The position numbers were made by a program, and so were the translations under genes. From contig CAWEAS010000001.1 of NCBI GenBank assembly GCA_963807015.1, positions 310,001 to 374,000 of the forward strand: a stretch of 64,000 nt of DNA, written 5' to 3'. The number at the start of each line of letters is the position of its first letter. The stretch's first letter is position 1. The notes under the pieces were generated by a model. That model made no database searches and was not told the origin of the DNA. It saw nothing but the letters and a program-made list of their open reading frames with translations. The DNA comes from JAJPKK01 sp963807015. Lineage in GTDB: Bacteria > Pseudomonadota > Alphaproteobacteria > Rhizobiales > Xanthobacteraceae. This document shows, in pieces, positions 33,581-42,872 of this stretch.

Positions 33581-34397
33581 TTGCGGGCCTGCGACGAACG
33601 AACAACATGATGATGACCCCGACCAGCATGGCGCCGGTCAGGAGCGTCGACACCACGGCGATCACGGGATCGGACTCAAGGCGGATCGATTCGAACATTT
33701 TTTTGGGCAACGTCGAGGCGTCCCGCCCCGCGATGAAGATTGCGACCACCGCCTCATTGAAAGAATGCAGGAAGGCGAACAACGCGCCGACCATGATGCC
33801 CGGGCGCAACACCGGCAGCGTCACCCAGAAGAAGGTGCGCAACGGACCGGCGCCGGCACTCATAGCAGCACGCTCCAGATTGCGGTCGAACCCCTTGAAC
33901 GCCGCAGCGATGACCAGAAATGCGACCGGTATCGACAGCACGCTGTGGGCAATGATCATGCCGGCGTGCGTACCGACAAGGTGGATGAGGCTTAGAAAGC
34001 CGTAATAGCCGAGTGCGCTGACGATCGCCGGCACGATGATCGGGACCATGATGAGGAGATTGAGCGCATTCTTTCCGGCAAAGCGATAACGGGCAAAGCC
34101 AAAAGCGGCCGGCAGCGCCAGCAGCAGCGTGAGCACTGTCGAGCCGATGGCGATCAGGAAGGAGTTGGCGGTGGCTTCGAGCCAGGACGAGTTCGTGAAG
34201 TACTCGACGTAATAGCCGGTCCAGTATCCGGGCGGCGGGAATTGAAACGAAATCGCGTTTGAGAACGACATCGGCACGATGATCGCCATCGGCGCCACGA
34301 GAAAGAGGGCAGCCAGCCATGCCAGCAGCAGTGGAACGTAGCGCACCCGGCTATCCCCATAGCCGGTCAAGGCCGGCGAACCGATTGTAGACACCAA
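33570..34397 (-). CDS. PotC-like ABC permease
   Basis: An integral membrane permease of about 260-275 residues with six predicted segments. The EAA loop reads NLERAAMSAGAGPLRTFFWV before TLPVLRPGIMVGALFAF. The first possible start at 34397 overlaps the upstream permease by 47 bases; a GTG near 34346 (VRYVPLLLAWLAALFLV) directly after the upstream stop is the more natural start. It pairs with the permease at 34351-35265. Confidence 0.88.
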   Translation of the reverse strand: MVSTIGSPALTGYGDSRVRYVPLLLAWLAALFLVAPMAIIVPMSFSNAISFQFPPPGYWTGYYVEYFTNSSWLEATANSFLIAIGSTVLTLLLALPAAFGFARYRFAGKNALNLLIMVPIIVPAIVSALGYYGFLSLIHLVGTHAGMIIAHSVLSIPVAFLVIAAAFKGFDRNLERAAMSAGAGPLRTFFWVTLPVLRPGIMVGALFAFLHSFNEAVVAIFIAGRDASTLPKKMFESIRLESDPVIAVVSTLLTGAMLVGVIIMLFVRRRPANAA

Positions 34398-35265
34398 GCA
34401 GGATGAGCGTGAAGCCGAGCAGAACGACAGCGATTGCCGACGCGAAGCCCCAGGCCAGAAGGTCCTCGATCTGCTGGCTGATGAGCTGAGAGATCATCAT
34501 GTCCTTCGGGGTGCCGAGAAGGATCGGCGTAATGTAGAATCCAAGGCACAGGGTGAAGACGAGCACGCAACCGTTGACAACGCCCGGCAAGCTGAGCGGC
34601 AGAAAGACGTGAGCAAATGCGCTCAGCGGCCGGGCGCCGAGCCCTTCGGCGGCCCGAATGTAGGAAGGCTCGATCCGGCGCATCACGCCGTAAAGCGAGA
34701 GCACCATGTATGGCAGCAGGATGTGGATCATGCCAAGCGTCGAGCTGAACGACGTAAACAGGAGCTGCGGCGGTGATCCCCAGCCCGCCAAGCCGTAGAG
34801 CGCGGAAATCGGCCCCTTGTTGCCGAGGATGATGAGCCAGGCATAGGTGCGCACCACGAATCCCGTCCAAAAGCTCATGCCGACGGCGACGAGGAAGATG
34901 ATCGCCAGCGCATCGTTGCGGCGCGCCATGACGTAGGCGAGCGGATAGCCAATCAGCAGACTGGCAATCGTGACGATGAGGGCGGTTTTGAACGTGTTGA
35001 CGAGCACGCCGGTGTAGAGCGGGACAGTGAAAAGCCGCCGATAGTGTTCGAGCGAGACCGTTGGATCGGTGACGCTCAGGAGCAGCACGTAGCCGATCGG
35101 AACGACGAAGAGCCCGACGATGACGAGCGCCGCAGGTGCGGTCAGTAACCACGCGGTCATGCTGTCGCGGCTTGAGACGCCGAGCGTTGCTCTGGTGGCC
35201 GAAATTGCTGCTTCTCCCGAACCGTCCTGGTTTGCAGGACGCCCCGTGAATTTTGTAACATGCAC
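34351..35265 (-). CDS. PotB-like ABC permease
   Basis: A 304-residue membrane permease, first gene of the transporter operon. The first hydrophobic segment is LLTAPAALVIVGLFVVPIGY, and the EAA loop reads YIRAAEGLGARPLSAFAHVF before LPLSLPGVVNGCVLVFTL. It starts with GTG at 35265; an internal ATG near 35160 is the alternative. It is divergent from the second binding-protein gene at 35332, so one short region controls both. Confidence 0.88.
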   Translation of the reverse strand: MHVTKFTGRPANQDGSGEAAISATRATLGVSSRDSMTAWLLTAPAALVIVGLFVVPIGYVLLLSVTDPTVSLEHYRRLFTVPLYTGVLVNTFKTALIVTIASLLIGYPLAYVMARRNDALAIIFLVAVGMSFWTGFVVRTYAWLIILGNKGPISALYGLAGWGSPPQLLFTSFSSTLGMIHILLPYMVLSLYGVMRRIEPSYIRAAEGLGARPLSAFAHVFLPLSLPGVVNGCVLVFTLCLGFYITPILLGTPKDMMISQLISQQIEDLLAWGFASAIAVVLLGFTLILLGVYNRFAGLDRLWG

Positions 35266-35331
35266 AGGAAATCGAGGCGAGGGCCGATCCCCTCGCTAGT
35301 CAACTCGATCGGATCAAGGCGTGGAGCGCCG

Positions 35332-36381
35332 ATGACGGCTCGATCCCTGGTGTCTCGCCGCGCACTGCTGGCCACAGGCGCCGGCGCGCTGTTTGCTCCT
35401 TACATCGCTCCGGCGCAGTCGCAGACCCGCACCGTCTACGTGAATTCATATGGCGGCGTGTGGGAGACCGCCTGGCGAAAAGCCTTCTTCGATCCGTTCA
35501 CGGCGCAAACGGGCATTCGGATCAGAGCCGTCCCAGGGGTTTCCTTCGCCAAGCTCAAGGCCCAGGTGCGGACCCGAAACTACGAATGGGACATCATCAA
35601 TCTGGGTGACGTCGAGTATGGTCAGGCCGTGCTCGAAGGCCTGCTCGAGAAGGTCGACGATGCGGCGGTTCGAACCAGACAGTTGCCGTCGAACATCGTC
35701 CGCGAATACGGCATCACCAGCTATTCGCTTGGCACCAACATCGTTTACCGCAAGGACCGTTTTCCAAACGGCGGCCCGCAAAGCTGGCGCGATTTCTGGG
35801 ACGTGAAGCGGTTCCCGGGCTGGCGCTGCATGTTTGATCGATCATTCACGTGCCTTGCATTTGCACTGCTCGCGGACGGCGTATCGGCCGATAAGCTCTA
35901 TCCGATGGATATCGACCGCGCCTTTCGCAAAATGGACGAGCTCAAGCCGCATATCAAAGTGTGGTGGCGAGACGGCTCGCAATCCCAGCAGCTGATTCGC
36001 GATGGCGAGGTCGACATGATCGCCATGTGGAGCGCGCGCGCAATCGATCTGATCGACGACAACGTTCCGCTCGAGCTGGTGTGGAACGGTGCCGAAATCT
36101 ACAACGCGAATCTCCTCGTGCCGAAGGGCGATCCAAACGCGAAGGCGGCCTGGGAGTTCTGCAATTTCGTCACGCAAGCGAAGCCCCAGGCGGATTTTGC
36201 GACGCTGCTGCCGTACGGACCCGCCAATCCCGAAGCGCGCGCATTGATAACCGAAGCGCGGCTGCGCCAGACCCCGGCTTGGCCGGAGAACGAAAGGGTC
36301 TCATTCCAGCACGACGCGACTTGGATCGCGCCGCGCCTCGCCCAAATCCGCGAACGCTGGGCCCAATGGCTGACGACGTAG
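35332..36381 (+). CDS. Second PotD-like solute-binding protein
   Basis: A 349-residue binding protein with a twin-arginine-like leader (SRRALLATGAGALFAPYIA). The mature start RTVYVNSYGGVWETAW and the region QSQQLIRDGEVDMIAMWSAR closely match the operon's own binding protein at 29262-30344, so the two are recent paralogues. It is divergent from the permease operon and may feed the same membrane complex with a related ligand. ATG 35332 fits the leader; longer frames lack coding character. Confidence 0.88.
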   Translation: MTARSLVSRRALLATGAGALFAPYIAPAQSQTRTVYVNSYGGVWETAWRKAFFDPFTAQTGIRIRAVPGVSFAKLKAQVRTRNYEWDIINLGDVEYGQAVLEGLLEKVDDAAVRTRQLPSNIVREYGITSYSLGTNIVYRKDRFPNGGPQSWRDFWDVKRFPGWRCMFDRSFTCLAFALLADGVSADKLYPMDIDRAFRKMDELKPHIKVWWRDGSQSQQLIRDGEVDMIAMWSARAIDLIDDNVPLELVWNGAEIYNANLLVPKGDPNAKAAWEFCNFVTQAKPQADFATLLPYGPANPEARALITEARLRQTPAWPENERVSFQHDATWIAPRLAQIRERWAQWLTT

Positions 36382-36523
36382 ATTTGGGTCGGTCAAATGG
36401 ATGGAGGACGGACGGGCGTTGGTTTCGGGTTCACCAGGGGGTCGGTGCGGACCCCCGCAGATTTGGAAACAGCTGCGAGACAGCGTATGATTCGATTTCG
36501 ACATGGGGATTGGGGGTATCACT

Positions 36524-36694
36524 ATGACGAAATTGGCCTTGGCCTTCGGCATTGCCGTGGGCACAGCGATGTTGATTAGCGGCTTGTTCGCGTTGGCCGG
36601 CAGCCAAGTGGGCTATCTTCTCTTTTCCACGTCCGCTGCATCCCTTGGCGTGGGCGGCTTTTTGGTCGCGCAGCGGCGTTACGGGGGACCGTGA
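36524..36694 (+). CDS. Small two-segment membrane protein
   Basis: A 56-residue protein with two hydrophobic stretches (ALAFGIAVGTAMLISGLFAL and a second around VGYLLFSTSAASLGVGGFLV) and a short basic tail. I chose ATG 36524 (MTKLALAF); an ATG 21 bases upstream is possible. No family was recognised. It stands alone between the binding-protein gene and the outer-membrane gene. Confidence 0.45.
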   Translation: MTKLALAFGIAVGTAMLISGLFALAGSQVGYLLFSTSAASLGVGGFLVAQRRYGGP

Positions 36695-36873
36695 ACACAC
36701 CCCGGCGTTGCCGCTGAATAGAAGCATTCACGTACCAGCCGCGAACACCTCTATTGCGTGTATTGTTTATTATCTACAATTCATTTTGGGCGGTACATTT
36801 GTAATGTTGCTAATAGGCGACAGCCAAATTCGGCGAGCCAAGTCATGCTGGCAACCCCAGATTGGGGGCGGTC

Positions 36874-37710
36874 ATGCGAAGCGTTGTTGTTTTAGTGGCG
36901 ATCGGAATAGTCGCGTCTCGTTCTGCAATTGCCGGTGATTTGGCCCCTGCCCCACCACCACCGATACCCACGGCCTATGATTGGACGGGTCTCTACATCG
37001 GCGCGCATGCCGGCGGCAGCTGGGAGAAGACGGATTTCAGCGATCCGTCGAGCTACAACATTTACAATCTGACGACGGGCACGCCGCCGACACAAGTATT
37101 CCTCAGCGGGCCGACGCCGCTCTCGATGTCGACAAGTTCGTTTTTAGGCGGCGTGCAAGCCGGCGCTAATGTCCAGGTCGGCAAACTCGTGCTCGGCACC
37201 GAATATGAATATTCCTGGACCAGCATGAAGAGCTCGATGAATGGAGCTCTCCCGCCGCTCCCAGGCAGCATTTTCACCGGCAGCGAAACCTTTGGCTTCA
37301 GGACCCAATGGATTGCCACCGCGACGACGCGACTGGGCGTCGCGCGAGACACATGGATGCTCTACGGAAAGGCTGGCGCGGCATGGACCGGGGGCAACTA
37401 CACCCTATCGTCTGCCGACGGCGGCGTCGGTGCAGGAACGCTGGTAGGCGGGTTCTCGGGCAACGCTCAGGATACGCGCACGGGCTGGACGCTCGGAACC
37501 GGCATCGAATGGGCCTTCGCGCGGAATTTCACGATGAAGTTCGAATATGATTTTATTGATTTCGGCACGTGGTCCGAAACTATTCCCGTCACCGGAGTGA
37601 TCGCCGGCGCGAAGATCGCCGCCAATTCCGCGATTTCCGTGAGCGAACAAATCTCCGAGGTGAAGTTCGGAATCAACTACAAGACCGACCCCGGTTTCCT
37701 GTTCTGGTAA
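36874..37710 (+). CDS. Outer-membrane beta-barrel protein (Omp25/31 type)
   Basis: A 278-residue outer-membrane protein. It has a signal peptide (VVLVAIGIVASRSAIA), the typical YDWTGLYIGAHAGGSW opening of rhizobial Omp25/Omp31-like barrels, alternating beta strands (FGFRTQWIATATTRLGVARD, WMLYGKAGAAW) and a terminal strand EVKFGINYKTDPGFLFW ending in an aromatic residue, the usual BamA signal. The upstream region (36740-36830) is AT-rich and probably holds its promoter. Confidence 0.85.
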   Translation: MRSVVVLVAIGIVASRSAIAGDLAPAPPPPIPTAYDWTGLYIGAHAGGSWEKTDFSDPSSYNIYNLTTGTPPTQVFLSGPTPLSMSTSSFLGGVQAGANVQVGKLVLGTEYEYSWTSMKSSMNGALPPLPGSIFTGSETFGFRTQWIATATTRLGVARDTWMLYGKAGAAWTGGNYTLSSADGGVGAGTLVGGFSGNAQDTRTGWTLGTGIEWAFARNFTMKFEYDFIDFGTWSETIPVTGVIAGAKIAANSAISVSEQISEVKFGINYKTDPGFLFW

Positions 37711-37786
37711 ACGCCATCGAATAAGCGGCAGCGCGAACGCAGTCGTGCTAGCCGCAGGCACGAAGCAGCTAAACGCCGGAGCCGCC

Positions 37787-37812
37787 AAAATGTACCCAAT
37801 CGGGTACATTTT
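37787..37812. promoter_or_regulatory. Perfect palindrome, likely hipB operator
   Basis: AAAATGTACCC-AATC-GGGTACATTTT, an 11-bp perfect inverted repeat with a 4-base spacer, lies 61 bp upstream of the hipB ATG. E. coli HipB binds a TATCC-N8-GGATA palindrome in the same relative place, so this is a good candidate autoregulatory operator. Confidence 0.7.
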
Positions 37813-37873
37813 CAACTAATTGGTAAGATTTCGCCCTGATAATCCCCGAGCGGGAACATCAGAGGCAAGAACA

Positions 37874-38185
37874 ATGAGCAACGACGAGAGCATTGCGAGC
37901 CGCACAGCCTCGCAGATGGCGCTCGCCTTCGGCTCGCTCATCCGCAGCCGCCGGCGCGCCCTGAAGATGCGGCAGCACGAGTTGGCGCTCGCGACGGGCG
38001 TTGGTCGCAGATTCCTGATCGAACTCGAAGCGGGCAAGTCTTCGTGCCAGCTGGGGCGCAGCCTCATGGTAGCGCAGGCGCTCGGGATCGCACCTGCCGA
38101 GATACTTTCTAATGGCAGTGCGCCAGCGGCGACAAACGTCGACGGCGATGACCTGCCTGAATTCACCGAAGACGTGGAAGACTAG
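37874..38185 (+). CDS. hipB: HipB-like antitoxin, XRE family
   Basis: A 103-residue protein with an XRE helix-turn-helix (FGSLIRSRRRALKMRQHELA, GVGRRFLIELEAGKSS). The layout is that of HipB: it binds the operator palindrome upstream and neutralises the downstream kinase. ATG 37874 is preceded by a purine-rich site. Its TAG stop abuts the hipA ATG with no gap, so the two are translated together. Confidence 0.85.
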   Translation: MSNDESIASRTASQMALAFGSLIRSRRRALKMRQHELALATGVGRRFLIELEAGKSSCQLGRSLMVAQALGIAPAEILSNGSAPAATNVDGDDLPEFTEDVED

Positions 38186-39526
38186 ATGGCGCGGCTTTCC
38201 GTTTACTTCGAACAACGTCCCGTCGGCATCATCGACGTCGACAGCGGCGGCCCCGGCTTCATCTACGATCCCGACTGGATGAAGCTCCGCGGCGCTTTCC
38301 CGATCTCGACCACCATGCCGTTTCGGCCGGAGCGTATCGACGCGCCGACCTTCCTGACCTGGGCCGCCAACCTGTTGCCCGAAAACGAGCAGTTGCGCAC
38401 CCTCGGGCAACTCCTCGGAATGTCGCGCGGCGACGTCATCGGCCTCCTGTCCGCGATCGGCGGCGACACCGCGGGCGCGCTCTCGTTCGGTCACCCGGGT
38501 CGGACATCCTCCGTGCAATGGCGCCTTCTCGAGACCCCGCACGCGGTCGGGAGCTTGATCGAAGAGTTGCCGAACAAGCCGTTCCTCGTCGGCGAAGAAG
38601 GCGTGTCGATGTCGCTCGCCGGCGCGCAGACGAAGCTCGCAGTCGCTGTTGACGACGTCGGGCGGATCTGCATTCCCATGAACGGCTCGCCGTCAACGCA
38701 CATCCTCAAGCCTGACACGCCGCGCCTTCCGGGCTGCGTGCAAAACGAAGCGTTCTGCCTGACGCTGGCGAGACGGTTGAAAATTCCAACGCCGTCGGTG
38801 ACGACCGGCCGGGCGGGAAATCGGGCGTACCTTCTCGTCAGCCGTTACGATCGCACGTATGTCAACGGCCGGTGGCGGCGCCTGCACCAGGAGGACTTCT
38901 GCCAGGCGCTCGGGCGCCATCCATCAGACAAGTACGAAGCCAATCATTCGGGAGCGTCCGGCCCGACGCTCAAAGACATGTTCGAGGTGATGCGCCGGCA
39001 CATGCCGCCGACCGACATCGTGCGGTTGCTCGAAATGGTCATTTTCAGCGTGCTCACCTGCAACACCGACGCCCACGCCAAGAACTACGCCATCATGATC
39101 CGCACCGGCGGCGCATCGCTCGCGCCGATGTATGACGTCATGTGCGGCGAAGTATGGGAGAGCGTGACCCGAAATTTCGCACAGCAGATCGCCGGCGAGC
39201 GGCGGGGCGACGCCTTGGCCGCAAAGCACTGGCAGCGCTTTGCGCGTGAGTGCGGCCTCAATCCGAAACAGGTGATCGCCCGCGTTGGGGCGTTGGCAAA
39301 GGCCGCAATCGCGGAAGCCGACGCCTCGGCAGCGGAGGTTTCCGAAATGCCTGGCGGACCTCACGCAAGTCTCGACGCCGCGCGCGAGGCGACGATCCGC
39401 CGGGCTCACGCCCTGCTGTCAAAGCTGCGAGACGAGGCGAGCGAACCGGTCCAATCCGCAGACACGCAGGAAACGTCAGCGGCTGAAAAACAGCCGGAGA
39501 TAGAGATAGCAGTTGCCGAAGCGTGA
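38186..39526 (+). CDS. hipA: HipA-like kinase toxin
   Basis: A 446-residue Ser/Thr kinase of the HipA family. An N-terminal HipA-1 domain is followed by SLAGAQTKLAV (nucleotide loop), STHILKPD (ATP-site Lys), HQEDFCQALG, CNTDAHAKNYAI (catalytic loop) and APMYDV (metal-binding Asp). All key residues are present, so activity is expected. HipA phosphorylates glutamyl-tRNA synthetase in E. coli and induces growth arrest. The C-terminal 45 residues (QSADTQETSAAEKQPEIE) are low complexity. Confidence 0.9.
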   Translation: MARLSVYFEQRPVGIIDVDSGGPGFIYDPDWMKLRGAFPISTTMPFRPERIDAPTFLTWAANLLPENEQLRTLGQLLGMSRGDVIGLLSAIGGDTAGALSFGHPGRTSSVQWRLLETPHAVGSLIEELPNKPFLVGEEGVSMSLAGAQTKLAVAVDDVGRICIPMNGSPSTHILKPDTPRLPGCVQNEAFCLTLARRLKIPTPSVTTGRAGNRAYLLVSRYDRTYVNGRWRRLHQEDFCQALGRHPSDKYEANHSGASGPTLKDMFEVMRRHMPPTDIVRLLEMVIFSVLTCNTDAHAKNYAIMIRTGGASLAPMYDVMCGEVWESVTRNFAQQIAGERRGDALAAKHWQRFARECGLNPKQVIARVGALAKAAIAEADASAAEVSEMPGGPHASLDAAREATIRRAHALLSKLRDEASEPVQSADTQETSAAEKQPEIEIAVAEA

Positions 39527-40121
39527 TGAGCGCCCCGGCGCGGACGTTTCCTCCGGCGCGTTTCAATCTGATCGGACTGCCGATCGGTCGTCATGCCCGC
39601 GCTCGTCGCGCGCGGTTCTTCCTACAAATTTTTCTACAGAAGCGTCGATTGCCGCGACACGCCGGGCCAAGACCGCGCGACAGGCCAAATGCTGGCTCGG
39701 TCAGCAGCCAATCGTCTTTTGCAACGCAAAAACAACAGCAGGTTTAGATTTGCAATCTGACGTGTAGATCATTGCGCCAATTGAGCGCCGCGCGAGCCAT
39801 ATGTCCTGAGCATACCAAAGCTCGCATTCGCGCATGAAAGCCGAAAACGCGCGCAAAAATATATGCGTCGGAAACAAATTATTATTTTGAAAAGCCGACC
39901 TACCGCTCCCGTCAATGTGATGGCGAATATCGATCAACCTCCGGAGATCAAAGCAGCCGTTAATGCCGCGAATAAAAGCAGCGTAAACGCTATATTTTCG
40001 CGATGCAGTCAGAAGCCACTCGATGCGGTTTGGAAGCATAGCATTTCCTTGCACGGCGCGCAGATGGGGCGCGACAGTTCGTTGGGGCGATTGATCCGCG
40101 CGGCGACCGTCGCGCGTTGGA
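39527..40121. other. Intergenic region after hipA
   Basis: 595 bases with no open frame of coding character. The sequence becomes AT-rich around 39850-40005 (AAATATATG, AAATTATTATTTTG), which could be a promoter for the TPR gene or foreign DNA. I see no repeats or RNA signature. Confidence 0.5.
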
Positions 40122-40895
40122 ATGAACCAGCAAGAGCTGTGCGAGGCGCAAATGCCGGCACCTTACGGCCACTCCGCGCAGTGGCGTCCGTCTACATCCG
40201 TCGACGGCTTGGTCGACTTGGCCTACGCGCATTTCGCCGCCGGCCGCTTCTCCGAAGCGGAACGCGGCTTCCGTGGCGTTCTCGCCGTGGAACCTAGGCA
40301 CGCCGAGTGCCTCAATGGCCTCGGCCTTCTGGCTCATCAATGCGGCCACCACCAAGCGGCGATTGCGCTCATTGGCCAAGCGATCGCGATCAACGGTCGC
40401 ATCGCGACATATCACTATAACATCGGCCTCGCTTTCGCCGGGCTTGGGCGAATGGACGAGGTCGTGAAACATAACCGGCGCGCCGTCGCGCTCAAGCCGG
40501 ATTATGCCGACGCCCACACCAACCTCGCGGGGGCTCTCTCTGCCCAGGGCCATTGGGGCGAGGCGGTGCGTCACTTTCGCCGTGCCCTCTCGTACGGCGC
40601 AAATTCCCCGTCGGCGTACAACAACCTCGCCACGGCGTTGCTTGCTGACGGCAAGCCGGACGAAGCGCTGAGCATTCTCGCACGCGGACTTGCGGTGCAG
40701 GAAACCGATGGGCTCAAGAACGTCTTCGCGCTCTGCCTGCGCAAACTGCAAGCGCTTCCGAAAATTCCGGGGATACGCAGCCTGGTCGAACGCGCCATGG
40801 CGGAATGCTGGGCGCGGCCCGAGGAATTCTCGGGCCTCTTCACCGCGCTGGTGAAGCAGAACAAGGCGATCGCGGGCTGCCTTGCAAGGACGTGA
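40122..40895 (+). CDS. TPR protein, probably first half of a TPR-methyltransferase
   Basis: A 257-residue protein with about five tetratricopeptide repeats (for example LAYAHFAAGRFSEAERGFRG and YADAHTNLAGALSAQGHWGE). Related rhizobial proteins continue directly into the methyltransferase that here starts in another frame at 40882. Near 40880-40893 one extra base would explain the break (GCLAR would continue as DDAPAHAMSS). So this may be the N-terminal part of one 734-residue protein, or the first of two coupled genes. Confidence 0.7.
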   Translation: MNQQELCEAQMPAPYGHSAQWRPSTSVDGLVDLAYAHFAAGRFSEAERGFRGVLAVEPRHAECLNGLGLLAHQCGHHQAAIALIGQAIAINGRIATYHYNIGLAFAGLGRMDEVVKHNRRAVALKPDYADAHTNLAGALSAQGHWGEAVRHFRRALSYGANSPSAYNNLATALLADGKPDEALSILARGLAVQETDGLKNVFALCLRKLQALPKIPGIRSLVERAMAECWARPEEFSGLFTALVKQNKAIAGCLART

Positions 40896-42315
40896 CGACG
40901 CCCCGGCGCATGCCATGTCATCTTCGTTCGGGCTACCGGAACTCGAAGCGATTGCGACCGATCGCCTGCTCCATTCGCTCCTGTTGAAAACGCCCGTCTG
41001 CGACGTCGCGCTCGAGCGGTTGCTGACCCGCGCGCGCCTCGCGATGCTCGACCTAGCCGCGGCCCGAGCCGATGTTACCGATGAGGTGTTGGATTTCTGC
41101 TGCGCGCTGTCGCAACAGTGCTTCATCAACGAGTACGTGTTCGCGTGCGGCACTGGAGAATTGGATGGCGCGCGGGGTCTCTGCGAGCAGGTGGCATCCG
41201 CCATTGCCGCTAATGACCCAGTCCCCCCGCTGAGCGTGGCGACGGTGGCGGCTTATTTTCCGCTGCACACCGTGAACGTGCAGCCGGATAAATTCGAGCG
41301 ATCATGGCCGGAGCCGATCGTTCGGCTGATCGTCCAGCAAATTCGTGAGCCCGCAGAAGAACGGGCGCTCCGGGCGTCGATCCCAGCCCTCACCCCGATC
41401 ACCGACAACGTGTCGGAGCTTGTCCGCCAGCAATATGAGGAAAATCCCTATCCGCGCTGGGTCGCCACCTCGTCCCTGCATCTGCCGATCAGTTTCGACG
41501 AGCGCATCCGCTCGCAATTTCCCCGCACGATCTTTACGCCACTCGGCAAGTCCACGCCCGATATCCTCATCGCGGGCTGCGGCACCGGGCGCCATGCCAT
41601 CGAAACCGCGCAGCAGCATCCGAGCGCCAGGATCCTCGCGATCGATCTCAGTCTTGCGAGCCTCGCCTACGCGACCAGAAAGGCTCGCGAACTCCGCGTC
41701 GCCAATGTCGAATTTTGCCAGGCGGACATCCTGCAACTCCGAAGCTTCCAACGCACGTTCGACGTCATTGAGTCGGTCGGCGTGCTGCATCACCTTCGTG
41801 ACCCGCTCGAAGGCTGGCGCATTCTTCTGTCCTTGTTGCGCCCCGGCGGATTCATGCGCGTCGGTCTCTACAGCGCGTTGGCGCGCCAGCACATCAACGC
41901 CGCACGCGCCTTCATTGCCGAGCGCGCTTATCGCGGAACAGCGGATGATATCCGTCAACTTCGGCAGGACATTCTGAGCTTGGCGGACGGATCGCAACTG
42001 AAGGAAATCGCGGACAGCTCGGATTTTTTCACCGTCAGCCGATGCCGCGATCTCCTCTTCCACGTTGAAGAGCACCTCACCAGCATTCCGCAGATCAAAT
42101 CATTCCTTGCCGCGAACCGTCTCGCCTTTCTCGGCTTTGAGTATCCGGCTGAGAGCAGCTATGCGGACCTCTTTCCTGACGACAAAGCCAAGATCGATTT
42201 GGATTGCTGGCACCGGTTCGAGACCGCCCATCCCGCGACATTTGCCCGCATGTATCAGTTTTGGCTGCAGAAGCCCGTCCACTACAGTGGGTTGAGCCCA
42301 AGCCGGTTAAATTGA
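40882..42315 (+). CDS. Class I SAM-dependent methyltransferase
   Basis: A 477-residue protein. Residues about 215-330 form a Rossmann methyltransferase: ILIAGCGTGRHAIETAQ (motif I), AIDLSLASLAYATRKA, QADILQL and ESVGVLHHLRDPLEGWRILL. The N-terminal 200 residues are helical, and the conserved EENPYPRW lead-in matches TPR-methyltransferase proteins of this group. The substrate is unknown. The start overlaps the TPR gene by 14 bases in the +1 frame, so the two may originally be one gene. Confidence 0.82.
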   Translation: MQGRDDAPAHAMSSSFGLPELEAIATDRLLHSLLLKTPVCDVALERLLTRARLAMLDLAAARADVTDEVLDFCCALSQQCFINEYVFACGTGELDGARGLCEQVASAIAANDPVPPLSVATVAAYFPLHTVNVQPDKFERSWPEPIVRLIVQQIREPAEERALRASIPALTPITDNVSELVRQQYEENPYPRWVATSSLHLPISFDERIRSQFPRTIFTPLGKSTPDILIAGCGTGRHAIETAQQHPSARILAIDLSLASLAYATRKARELRVANVEFCQADILQLRSFQRTFDVIESVGVLHHLRDPLEGWRILLSLLRPGGFMRVGLYSALARQHINAARAFIAERAYRGTADDIRQLRQDILSLADGSQLKEIADSSDFFTVSRCRDLLFHVEEHLTSIPQIKSFLAANRLAFLGFEYPAESSYADLFPDDKAKIDLDCWHRFETAHPATFARMYQFWLQKPVHYSGLSPSRLN

Positions 42316-42429
42316 AAAAGGTTCTTGGCTCTGACAGGGAAAAGCTGGACTATCTGCCCGTCTGTCGTGTGGGGCCCACGCCCGTGCCGACGGGGCGATT
42401 CTCATCAGCTCGTAACCTGAACGTCTTAG

Positions 42430-42715
42430 GCTAACCCTTTGTTTTAACAGAACAAAGCGGCAACAGACGCAGCGGCGTACCGCGATTACAACAGTCTGGA
42501 AGATTTCTCGATTGGGACCATTTTAGCCACCAAAAACGGCCACGATTCACTGTACAAGTTGGCCCCGACCTCGGGTTTGGGGGGTGGGGGACGAGATCGG
42601 GGCCGTGCTCTTTGGGATGAGAGCATAACAATACTAGCACTCTCCCGGTCTTAAATACATTAAAACTTCGTGAAGACGGGGCTTCCCGATGAGGTGCCTC
42701 GTCTTTTCCTTTTTT
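42430..42715 (+). ncRNA. Possible structured RNA
   Basis: A non-coding stretch with three hairpins. GGCCCCGACCTCG (42561-42573) pairs with CGAGATCGGGGCC (42592-42604), 12 of 13 bases, around a G-rich loop. GCTCT...AGAGC follows. Then comes a terminator-like stem (42673-42705) before a T-rich tail. The next gene starts 160 bases later and the previous one ends 115 bases before. I do not recognise a family, so a small RNA is only a suggestion. Confidence 0.35.
42673..42715 (+). terminator. Rho-independent terminator
   Basis: AAGACGGGGC (42673-42682) pairs with GCCTCGTCTT (42696-42705), one mismatch, followed by TTCCTTTTTT. It could end the methyltransferase transcript or a separate small RNA. 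Confidence 0.65.
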
Positions 42716-42872
42716 AGGGTTACCCCCTTACTACCTCTTTTCACGGCTTTCGTCGGAACGCGCGTCTCCCCGGGTCGGTTTGAATTGCGGCAATTTCCCG
42801 GCATGGCCACATTGACGGGCCCTCGTTCGGGGAACACACTTGCAAAATTCTAAAGCTGAAACGGAGGGGGTG

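Noticed and set aside
37787..37812. Terminator of the outer-membrane gene
   Set aside because: The stem is only moderately GC-rich with symmetric A and T flanks and lies at the hipB promoter position, so an operator is more likely.
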